The position numbers and the translations under genes are program-made. Below are positions 1 to 5,756 of a DNA stretch of 7,268 nucleotides, piece by piece (within the stretch, counting starts at the first letter, position 1; each line of letters opens with the position of its first letter). The DNA is from Chromatiales bacterium (GTDB lineage Bacteria; Pseudomonadota; Gammaproteobacteria; SZUA-152): NCBI GenBank assembly GCA_026999335.1, contig JALTPW010000917.1, positions 1 to 7,268 of the forward strand, in the 5' to 3' direction. The notes beneath the pieces are model-generated. The model worked only from the letters and a program-made list of their open reading frames with translations. It did no database searches and had not been told where the DNA came from.

Positions 1-159
1 ACCTATGATGTACCCAAGACCCAAATAATAACCACCTAACTGATATGGAAATATATCTGTCCCAAGGATTCTCGGTGGCCAGAAACAGAAGAAGGACTGG
101 TAGCAACACGAAAATTGGCCCACAATCTCATCAAACCAACACAGAACCTACCTCAGAAC

Positions 160-1137
160 ATGGCAAGCGCGGATCAGCTCAAAGCACTATTGCAGTCGCA
201 CATCAAAGGTGATGAAAGCCAGTTTTACTCCATCGCCATGCAACTGGCCGCTCATGAAGCTAAAGTCGGCCATGGCCGGTTGGCCAAAGAGCTGCGCGAG
301 ATCATCGACAAGGCCAAAAGCGAGGCCAACCGCCTCCAACCTATACCCCTGACAAAACCCCGGGGAGAGCTGTCCGGGCTGCTATCGGTTGACTATCCCA
401 AGCTGCGTTTGAAGGATATGGTGTTGTCCTCGGAGATTGAGCGCCGCCTGAAACGCCTGATCAAGGAACATGCGCAAATACGAAAGATCCGAGCGCATGG
501 CCTCTCTCCTCGCAAGAAATTGCTACTGATAGGCCCACCGGGCACGGGCAAGACATTGACCGCTTCTGTTTTGGCTGGAGAGCTGGGGTTACCGCTGTTC
601 GTGGTGAGACTGGACAGCCTGATGACCAAGTTCATGGGAGAGACGGCAGGTAAGCTGCGCCTGATTTTCGACGCCATCACCCAAACCCGTGGCGTCTACC
701 TGTTTGACGAATTCGATAGCATTGGGTCTCAACGGGGAATGGCCAATGATGTCGGAGAAATACGCCGTGTACTCAACAGTTTTTTGCAGATGACCGAACA
801 AGACGATTCGGACAGCCTGCTGATTGCCGCTACCAACCACCCCGAACTTCTGGATCGCGCCTTGTTCCGCCGCTTTGATGACGTCATCGAATATCATCTG
901 CCGAACCAGAAGGAAATCATTGCTGCCCTGAAATCAAAACTCGCCGCGTTCAAGATCGGCCGCATTGCCTGGACAAAAGTCGCTCAGTCCGCCGAAGGTT
1001 TGAGCTATGGCGATCTGACCCGTGCCAGTGAAGACGCCATCAAGGATGCCATCATCCACAACCGCGACAAGGTCATGCAAAGTGATCTGACCCATGCTCT
1101 TGAAGAGCGAAAGCAATTGCACCACGTACAAGACTAG
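160..1137 (+). CDS. ietA: AAA+ ATPase of the IetAS defence/plasmid-stability pair
   Basis: A 325-residue single-domain AAA+ ATPase, presumed cytoplasmic (no signal peptide or membrane segment). With ATG at 160 as residue 1, a helical N-terminal region (about 1-85) precedes the ATPase core. Visible motifs are Walker A GPPGTGKT (125-132), an aromatic pore-loop-like KFMGE (157-161), Walker B ending LFDEFD (DE at 183-184), sensor 1 Asn226 in AATNHP, arginine-finger candidates Arg237/238 in LFRRFD, and a sensor-2-like GLSYGDL (280-286). The core is FtsH/proteasome-ATPase-like. It lies 12 bp upstream of a subtilisin-like protease; this pairing is the IetAS system reported in plasmid incompatibility/stability and as an anti-phage system. 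ATP-driven regulation or substrate delivery to the protease is inference. Start choice: a TTG at 115 would add 15 residues, but the MASADQLKALL beginning looks like the usual family N-terminus as I recall it. Neither start has a good Shine-Dalgarno at proper spacing (AAGGA at 92-96 is too far from either). Confidence 0.92.
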   Translation: MASADQLKALLQSHIKGDESQFYSIAMQLAAHEAKVGHGRLAKELREIIDKAKSEANRLQPIPLTKPRGELSGLLSVDYPKLRLKDMVLSSEIERRLKRLIKEHAQIRKIRAHGLSPRKKLLLIGPPGTGKTLTASVLAGELGLPLFVVRLDSLMTKFMGETAGKLRLIFDAITQTRGVYLFDEFDSIGSQRGMANDVGEIRRVLNSFLQMTEQDDSDSLLIAATNHPELLDRALFRRFDDVIEYHLPNQKEIIAALKSKLAAFKIGRIAWTKVAQSAEGLSYGDLTRASEDAIKDAIIHNRDKVMQSDLTHALEERKQLHHVQD

Positions 1138-1149
1138 CCGGATACGCGC

Positions 1150-3651
1150 ATGGCCGAAGATCACAAGGATCGACTTCCGCACCTGCTCCTTCACGAAACA
1201 GCCTCAACCGAACGCTACACACGCCCCCGTACACGCGGCCCGGAATTCAAACTCCCGCCACGAACCCGCACCCAGCACGCAGAACTCCTGCTCCAGCAAC
1301 TCGAGGCCGCCCAGGCCCAGGAAGCCGACATCGTGCAAGAACAAAAGGCCTTCGGCCTGGATGTGGGAAATGGCCTCTACCTCACTTTCGAAAGCGAGCC
1401 CGGCTTCGAACTCAAATTCCAGAGCCTGGAATATGAGCGCAGCGGCATCGAGCTGTGCGCCATCAAGAAACAGGACGAACGGGAAGTGGCCACCGTGTTC
1501 GTCCCGGAAGGCAAGCTCGAGCATTTCCTGCGAAAGATCGTCCGCTATCGTGACGAAGACACCACCCCCAAAAAGCCGGGCCAGGAACCCAAGCCGAAAG
1601 AGCAACCGCTGATCGAAAGCATTTCCGCCATCAAGCTGGCCGTGCTCGAACAATTGTTTACCGACGATAAGGCCCTGTTTCCGCAGGATGATCAGGTCAT
1701 CTGGTGGGAGGTATGGCTGCGCAGCTCAGACAAGGTCGATTACGAGATCTTCCTGCGCGACCACGCTGAACAACTCGGAATGCAAGTCGGCAGGGAGTCC
1801 ATCTCGTTCCTGGACAGAACCGTTGTACTCGTCCATGGCACCAAGGAGCAGATGACACGTTCCATCAGGCTATTGGGCGCTATTGCTGAAGTCAGGCTCG
1901 CAAAGGACACGGCCGATTTCTACACTGGCATGGATCGGCAGGAGCAACAGGACTGGATCAACCATGCGCTGCAGAGGATTTCACCACCACCGAACAATGC
2001 CCCTGCCGTCTGTCTGCTGGACACTGGCCTCAACGAGCAGCACCCCTTGTTACAACCTGTTGCCGATCCAGCCGACATGCACTCCTACGACTCAGCCAAC
2101 TGGGGCACCGACGACCGCTATGGGCACGGCACGCCAATGGGTGGACTGGCCACCTACGGCGATCTCACTGGACCACTTCCCAGCAATGACCCGATCGAAC
2201 TGACCCACCGACTGGAATCGGTCAAGATCATGCCGAACCCCGGCCATCACCAAAACAAGCACCTGTATGGCGCCATCACCCGTGAAAGCATCGCACGAGT
2301 AGAAATTGAACGCCCTGATCGCAACCGAACATTTTGCATGGCAGTCACCACCACCGATGACCGGGATCGTGGCCGTCCGTCCTCCTGGTCAGCCGCCATC
2401 GACGTCCTGACATCCGGTGTGGAAGATGACAACCGGCACTTGGTCATCCTCTCGGCAGGCAATACTATCCCCAATAAACGCCACCACTATCCAGAGAGCA
2501 ACCTCACGGACGAGGTGCATGATCCCGGTCAGACCTGGAATGCCCTGACAGTCGGCGGCCACACGGAGAAGGCATGGCTGGATACCGCTCAATACCCAGG
2601 CTGGCAGCCAGTCGCACCGGCTGGAGACCTGTCGCCTTCCAGTTGCACCTCCATGGATTGGCAGAAGACCTGGCCCATCAAGCCGGACATCGTTATGGAG
2701 GCTGGAAACATGGCCATCAGCCCGGTTGACGGCTTAGCCGACTACATCGACGACGCCCTGCAACTGCTAACCACTGGCCACCAGTACGCCATAGGCAAGC
2801 AGCTGATCTCCTTTGGCGACACCAGCGCCGCCTCCGCCCTTGCATCGAGGATGGCCGCCAGGGTTCAGGCCCAATACCCGGAGTTCTGGCCAGAGACAGT
2901 GCGGGCCCTGCTGGTGCACTCGGCCAACTGGACACCCGCCATGCTGAAGCGAATGCTGCCCTCAGCACCGAAAAAACCCAAACAGGAAGACTATCGCCAA
3001 CTGCTGCGTTATTGCGGCTATGGCGTGCCCGATGAAGCAGCACTGCTGTGGAGCGCCAGCAACGCCTTGACCCTGATCGCGCAGGAAAGCCTGCAACCCT
3101 TCTTTGAAGAAGACAAGACAATCAAGACCCGTGACATCCACCTGCACGCACTGCCCTGGCCGACCGATGTGCTGCAAGAACTTGAAGACACCGAAGTGGA
3201 AATGCGGGTCACGCTCTCCTATTTCATCGAACCCAACCCCGGTGAGCGTGGCTGGGCCAACAAGTACCGCTACGCCTCCCACGGCCTGCGTTTTGCGGTA
3301 CGGCGACCACTCGAAACAACGCAACAGTTCAGCCAGCGCATCAACCAATACGCCCGTGACGAGGAATACCAGAAACAGACCACCCAGGATCAGGGCTGGG
3401 TTCTCAGGGAGAAACTGCGCAATTTCGGTTCCATTCACTCCGATACGTGGCGAGGCACGGCAGCAGAGCTGGCGGCAAGGGGCGAGATCGCAGTCTATCC
3501 CGTCCTCGGCTGGTGGAAGGAGCGTCCCAAGCTGGAGCGCTGGGGTAGACAGGTGCGTTACGCGCTCGTTGTCAGCATCCGCACACCTGACGTAGAAACG
3601 GACATCTACACGCCCGTCGCCAGCATGATTGGGGTACCGGTAACGATCTGA
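1150..3651 (+). CDS. ietS: Subtilisin-like S8 serine protease of the IetAS pair
   Basis: An 833-residue S8-family peptidase. The first ~280 residues are a non-catalytic, charged N-terminal region, with a Pro/Lys-rich linker around 139-152. The catalytic core follows: Asp291 in LLDTG, His326 in YGHGT, oxyanion Asn438 in LSAGN and nucleophile Ser559 in FGDTSAAS. All four are intact, so it should be active. The His-to-Ser span (233 residues) is longer than in classical subtilisin, meaning inserts in the core. The ~270 residues after Ser559 form a C-terminal extension including a WVLREKLRNFGSIHSD stretch. There is no signal peptide or transmembrane segment, so it is predicted to act inside the cell, unlike secreted subtilisins. 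It follows ietA by 12 bp and should be co-transcribed. Family knowledge: the ATPase/protease pair works as one module in plasmid maintenance and phage defence. What it cleaves, and what triggers it, cannot be read from sequence. The ATG at 1150 has only a weak ribosome site, suggesting translational coupling. Confidence 0.93.
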   Translation: MAEDHKDRLPHLLLHETASTERYTRPRTRGPEFKLPPRTRTQHAELLLQQLEAAQAQEADIVQEQKAFGLDVGNGLYLTFESEPGFELKFQSLEYERSGIELCAIKKQDEREVATVFVPEGKLEHFLRKIVRYRDEDTTPKKPGQEPKPKEQPLIESISAIKLAVLEQLFTDDKALFPQDDQVIWWEVWLRSSDKVDYEIFLRDHAEQLGMQVGRESISFLDRTVVLVHGTKEQMTRSIRLLGAIAEVRLAKDTADFYTGMDRQEQQDWINHALQRISPPPNNAPAVCLLDTGLNEQHPLLQPVADPADMHSYDSANWGTDDRYGHGTPMGGLATYGDLTGPLPSNDPIELTHRLESVKIMPNPGHHQNKHLYGAITRESIARVEIERPDRNRTFCMAVTTTDDRDRGRPSSWSAAIDVLTSGVEDDNRHLVILSAGNTIPNKRHHYPESNLTDEVHDPGQTWNALTVGGHTEKAWLDTAQYPGWQPVAPAGDLSPSSCTSMDWQKTWPIKPDIVMEAGNMAISPVDGLADYIDDALQLLTTGHQYAIGKQLISFGDTSAASALASRMAARVQAQYPEFWPETVRALLVHSANWTPAMLKRMLPSAPKKPKQEDYRQLLRYCGYGVPDEAALLWSASNALTLIAQESLQPFFEEDKTIKTRDIHLHALPWPTDVLQELEDTEVEMRVTLSYFIEPNPGERGWANKYRYASHGLRFAVRRPLETTQQFSQRINQYARDEEYQKQTTQDQGWVLREKLRNFGSIHSDTWRGTAAELAARGEIAVYPVLGWWKERPKLERWGRQVRYALVVSIRTPDVETDIYTPVASMIGVPVTI

Positions 3652-3686
3652 CTCCTGCCGCACATCCATAGGGCATGAGGCTGTGA

Positions 3687-3735
3687 ATCGAGTGAAAAAT
3701 TTGGCTCGAAACTCCTGAGAACGGCCGTTCGGAGG
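3687..3735. terminator. Inverted repeats between convergent operons, possible bidirectional terminator
   Basis: The 84 bp between the convergent ietS and chaperone stops contain two inverted repeats. The first is TCGAG/CTCGA (3688-3692 with 3705-3709) around an A/T-rich loop. The second is the perfect 12-bp palindrome GAACGGCCGTTC (3719-3730), flanked by CCT/AGG arms (3714-3716 with 3733-3735) that would lengthen the stem with a 2x2 internal loop. Position fits a shared terminator, but neither strand has a clean U-tract right after the hairpin; the minus strand has TTTTT about 19 nt beyond it. Role is inference. Confidence 0.35.
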
Positions 3736-4248
3736 TTAACGCTCGGTAACCTTGCTGGCAGATTCCGATCCTTCCACCTTCTGGTGGCGATTATGCGCCA
3801 ACTGCACCGTGGGAAGAATGAGCCTTGGCAAATGCATCCGGGAACATTGGCTGCTCAACAGCTCTCGCCAGTACGGCCAGACATGATAGCTGGCGTTCTT
3901 GAGGGAAAACTCGTCGATGGCAGCCTTCTCCAGATCCTTGGCCATTTCATACTCTGTGATGAATTCCGCCTCAATGAGCGCCCGTATGGATTCCTCTTCG
4001 CTTGAGTGCTTGGAATCCACCCACCGCACACCCAAGCGGACAAACACCCTGAGCAACTGTCTATCGCTCTCGATCTCCACCACTTGCGACTGGTTGACAA
4101 GGTGCATCTGTTGAATCGTCAGCTCGGTAAGGTCAGGGGCATATTTGGGATCAAAATCCCCCAGACAGCGGGCATCCAACCCACGCAGATAGACATCCCG
4201 GATCTTCAGACTGTCGATGGCCTGCTGCAACTCGGCACTGGCCGTCAT
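3736..4248 (-). CDS. SecB-like chaperone of a toxin-antitoxin-chaperone (TAC) module
   Basis: A 170-residue protein resembling the SecB chaperone fold and close to SecB's usual ~155-residue length. Seen: IRDVYLRGLDAR near the N-terminus (residues 16-27), alternating beta-strand-like segments (about 45-78), EAEFITEYEM (93-102), and the characteristic end WPYWRELLSSQCSRMHLPRL (124-143). It then has a polar tail (about 150-170). It is the last gene of a toxin-antitoxin-SecB operon, so it is likely a dedicated chaperone that binds the antitoxin's C-terminal tail and helps it fold and neutralise the toxin, as established for Rv1957 of the M. tuberculosis HigBA-type TAC; general protein export is less likely. 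Start: ATG at 4248 overlaps the antitoxin TGA (ATGA) and has GGAGGAA about 10 nt upstream; an in-frame TTG at 4266 is rejected because it sits within that ribosome site. The SecB assignment rests on pattern recognition, not an alignment search. Confidence 0.84.
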   Translation of the reverse strand: MTASAELQQAIDSLKIRDVYLRGLDARCLGDFDPKYAPDLTELTIQQMHLVNQSQVVEIESDRQLLRVFVRLGVRWVDSKHSSEEESIRALIEAEFITEYEMAKDLEKAAIDEFSLKNASYHVWPYWRELLSSQCSRMHLPRLILPTVQLAHNRHQKVEGSESASKVTER

Positions 4249-4820
4249 GCGGCGATGTTCCTCCAACGTGGCTCATCCATGGATGTTGAGCTGGAGACTA
4301 CCCGCAACTGTGGCCGTTTGGTGCTGGACTCTGCACTGATATCTACTTCTACCGACCAACCCCTAACGTCCTCCCAATCCACCGAGGGGACAACCGGGGC
4401 AGCATCCATCCGCTGGGCTAATACTTCGAAGGCTGCGGGTATTTCGGCGGCCAGCCGCAACAGCTTGTCCATGGCCTCGGATTGCGCCACGTCATCGTTT
4501 TCGTATTTAGAAAAGGCTACCGGCCCGCCGCCAAAGACCTTGGCGGCATCCGCCTGGCTCAGGCCCAGCTTCTCCCGCAGCGCACGCACTTCGGCACCAC
4601 TCAGAAGGCCGTCCACCTGTTTCTTGAAGGCCACCATGGCCCGCTTGTTGGCGCGCAACTGCGCGGCATCCAACTGCTCGCTCCCGCAGGCGTCACAGAC
4701 AGAAGAATGGAATTCAACCTCTGAAGTTTGCCTCTTGTACTCGACAGGGTTCCTGCCGATCCGAGGCTGCAAATGGCCCTCGCCACAGATCGGGCACAGA
4801 CTGCTCGAATCATTCGTCAT
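4245..4820 (-). CDS. mqsA: MqsA-family antitoxin with C-terminal chaperone-addiction-like tail
   Basis: A 191-residue antitoxin/autorepressor. The N-terminus holds a YgiT/MqsA-type zinc site, CPIC (Cys9, Cys12) and CDAC (Cys42, Cys45). A helix follows, then an Xre-like HTH at about 78-137 with LGLSQADAAKVFGGGPVAFS (85-104), very close to the E. coli MqsA pattern FGGG..AFS.YE. E. coli MqsA is 131 residues; this one runs ~55 residues longer. The tail (about 138-191) carries Trp149, Trp155 and Trp186 and alternating Val residues. In TAC systems such an extension (ChAD) is aggregation-prone and bound by the SecB-like partner, encoded next with an ATGA overlap. The gene starts 4 nt after the toxin stop. 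Start ATG 4820 has a strong AGGAGG seven nt upstream; the longer frame to 4886 overlaps the toxin gene and is rejected. It probably binds the palindrome at 5256-5270 and represses its own operon (inference). Confidence 0.93.
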   Translation of the reverse strand: MTNDSSSLCPICGEGHLQPRIGRNPVEYKRQTSEVEFHSSVCDACGSEQLDAAQLRANKRAMVAFKKQVDGLLSGAEVRALREKLGLSQADAAKVFGGGPVAFSKYENDDVAQSEAMDKLLRLAAEIPAAFEVLAQRMDAAPVVPSVDWEDVRGWSVEVDISAESSTKRPQLRVVSSSTSMDEPRWRNIAA

Positions 4821-4824
4821 GTTG

Positions 4825-5262
4825 TTACCTCCTGTCTTCCGACGGGTGGCAAGAAACCACCAGTAATACCTTCCCCGTCTTGGCAATCGCGAACTTGATG
4901 TAATAGCCCATGTCTATTTCCCGGTGCGCGTATGGTATCCACTCCTGCCGCACCAGCGCATAGGCATCGCAGGCCGCCCAAGGGCCATTGGGACGCTGGA
5001 CACACCACTCCGCGCCAAGAAACCGCCCGGCTTTCAGCGCAACCTCCAGCAACTCGCACAGGTCATCCGCGTCCAGCGACCACTTCTGCATGTCCCTGCC
5101 ACACTTATCGGTCCACGCATGAATCGCTTGACTGCCCGGATTCGCCAGCAGGGCCAGCACCTCCTCGGCGGGATACAAGGAACCGCCGGTAATCTTGCGG
5201 CTCTCGCCCTCGCCAAGGGGGAGCCTGCCCGAAAAGCGGCTGATGATCGTAGTATTTACCAT
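4825..5262 (-). CDS. MqsR-like (RelE-fold) toxin of the TAC module
   Basis: A 145-residue protein placed directly before an MqsA antitoxin, the same toxin-first order as E. coli mqsRA. Sequence cues agree with a distant MqsR: YPAEEVLALL (30-39) like the first MqsR helix, SLDADDLCELL (62-72), and a C-terminal strand pattern YYIKFAIAKTGKVLLVVSCH (120-139), like the Y/V-K-x-x-V...LIVSF ending of MqsR. MqsR is a ribonuclease cutting mRNA at GCU-type sites; whether this protein cuts RNA, and where, is not visible. It is longer than E. coli MqsR (98 residues) through an N-terminal extension and an insert around 85-112. Start is uncertain: ATG 5262 lies inside a 15-bp palindrome and lacks a good ribosome site (GGGG about 15 nt upstream). 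A downstream start such as TTG at 5175 would remove the extension. It could alternatively be another RelE-superfamily toxin. Lethality requires experiment. Confidence 0.74.
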   Translation of the reverse strand: MVNTTIISRFSGRLPLGEGESRKITGGSLYPAEEVLALLANPGSQAIHAWTDKCGRDMQKWSLDADDLCELLEVALKAGRFLGAEWCVQRPNGPWAACDAYALVRQEWIPYAHREIDMGYYIKFAIAKTGKVLLVVSCHPSEDRR

Positions 5263-5325
5263 TATGGTAAGTCAACCCCAGCTTTGCGAGGGAATTGTGA
5301 TAGATTTTTTTATATCCCACTACAA
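5246..5325 (-). promoter_or_regulatory. Candidate promoter region of the TAC operon
   Basis: The gap between the restriction-gene remnant and the toxin holds two possible sigma70-type promoters. Candidate A: TTGACT (5275-5270), 18-nt spacer, TACGAT (5251-5246); the palindrome fills its spacer, a classic repressor site, but transcription would start downstream of ATG 5262. Candidate B: TTGTAG (5325-5320), 17-nt spacer, TATCAC (5302-5297); it would start near 5290 and include ATG 5262 with a ~28-nt leader. The two give different toxin starts. Neither is more than a hexamer match. Confidence 0.4.
5256..5270. promoter_or_regulatory. 15-bp perfect palindrome, candidate TAC operator
   Basis: TTACCATTATGGTAA is a perfect inverted repeat (7-nt arms, single central base at 5263). 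It covers the ATG proposed for the toxin (5262-5260) and lies between the hexamers of one promoter candidate. MqsA is known to bind short palindromes at its own promoter, with AACCT/AGGTT half-sites in E. coli; the ACC/GGT core here is similar but not identical. Likely role: autoregulation by the antitoxin's HTH (inference). Confidence 0.6.
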
Positions 5326-5756
5326 CTCCCCCTTGAAGGCCTTGTCGAGAATTGAGGGCAGCAGGGCGTCCAGCTCGATCCGGTTATCGGCCTGAGCCTG
5401 CTGGATGGCAGCGACCTTTTGTTGCAGGTGGTTGAACAAGAGCTGCTTTTCGTAAGCTGAGATGGGGACTTCGATCTTTTCCAGCTTTTTAGTCCCAGAG
5501 TCCGGCTGCGGCCCGCGCCACCCGGCGAGGCCTCTCGGATCTTCTCAATTCCTTCTTCAGTCAGGAGGTAAAAGCAGAGGAACTCAGCAGTGGTTACGCC
5601 GCTTTCAGGAACACAGGTAATGAACCGGTGGGAGCCAACCCATCCCGCGTCTTTCGTCTGCGCTACGGCGATGGAATAAGGAAGTGTTTCCCAATCGGAT
5701 CCTTGCAGCTTGGGGGTGACATGGACGCGGCAGGTTTCTGCTTCATTCATGGCCAT
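5320..5756 (-). pseudogene. Chimeric, frameshifted type I restriction remnant (HsdR head, HsdS tail)
   Basis: A broken reading frame whose ATG directly follows the fic TAA. The first ~30 codons (NEAETCRVHVTPKLQ...PYSIA) resemble the N-terminus of type I HsdR subunits of the NEADTCRKYVVPKLQAAGW kind. From about residue 38 the sequence is HsdS-like: WVGSHRFITCV, AEFLCFYLLTEEGIEKI and EASPGGAGRSRTLGLK, typical of a second target-recognition domain. At the A-run on the minus strand (5490-5486) the frame breaks: five A's give LKSWKRS and a meaningless Ser-rich tail, whereas six would give LKKLEKIEVPIS. The shifted frame continues as a normal HsdS C-terminal helix (AAIQQAQADNRIELDALLPS) and ends DKAFKGEL at a TAG (5322-5320). 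Full HsdS is usually 400+ residues and HsdR ~1000, so both are mostly missing. Non-functional as restriction subunits; the one-base loss in a homopolymer could also be a sequencing error. The HsdR part is recalled by pattern and is less certain than the HsdS part. Confidence 0.8.

Noticed and set aside
1..114. Promoter upstream of the ATPase gene
   Set aside because: A/T-rich stretches such as ATATGGAAATATATC are present, but I could not pair a credible -35 with a -10, so no site is called.
115..159. TTG start for the ATPase, 15 residues upstream of ATG 160
   Set aside because: The nearest AAGGA is about 18 nt upstream, and the family-like N-terminus begins at ATG 160. It stays possible because ATG 160 also lacks a clear ribosome site.
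2962..3669. 235-codon open frame on the minus strand opposite the protease
   Set aside because: It lies wholly antisense to a well-supported S8 protease, shows no family motif, and follows from GC-rich codon bias.
4006..4866. 286-codon open frame on the plus strand across the chaperone and antitoxin genes
   Set aside because: It is antisense to two genes with clear MqsA and SecB signatures and a good Shine-Dalgarno; its own translation shows no domain.
4821..4886. N-terminal extension of the antitoxin (22 residues)
   Set aside because: It overlaps the toxin gene; ATG 4820 has AGGAGG at seven nt and begins just before the zinc-finger CPIC.
5105..5320. 71-codon minus-strand frame overlapping the toxin start, beginning MGYKKIYHNS
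   Set aside because: It runs out of frame through the toxin gene, with an Arg/Gly-rich unstructured translation and no ribosome site.
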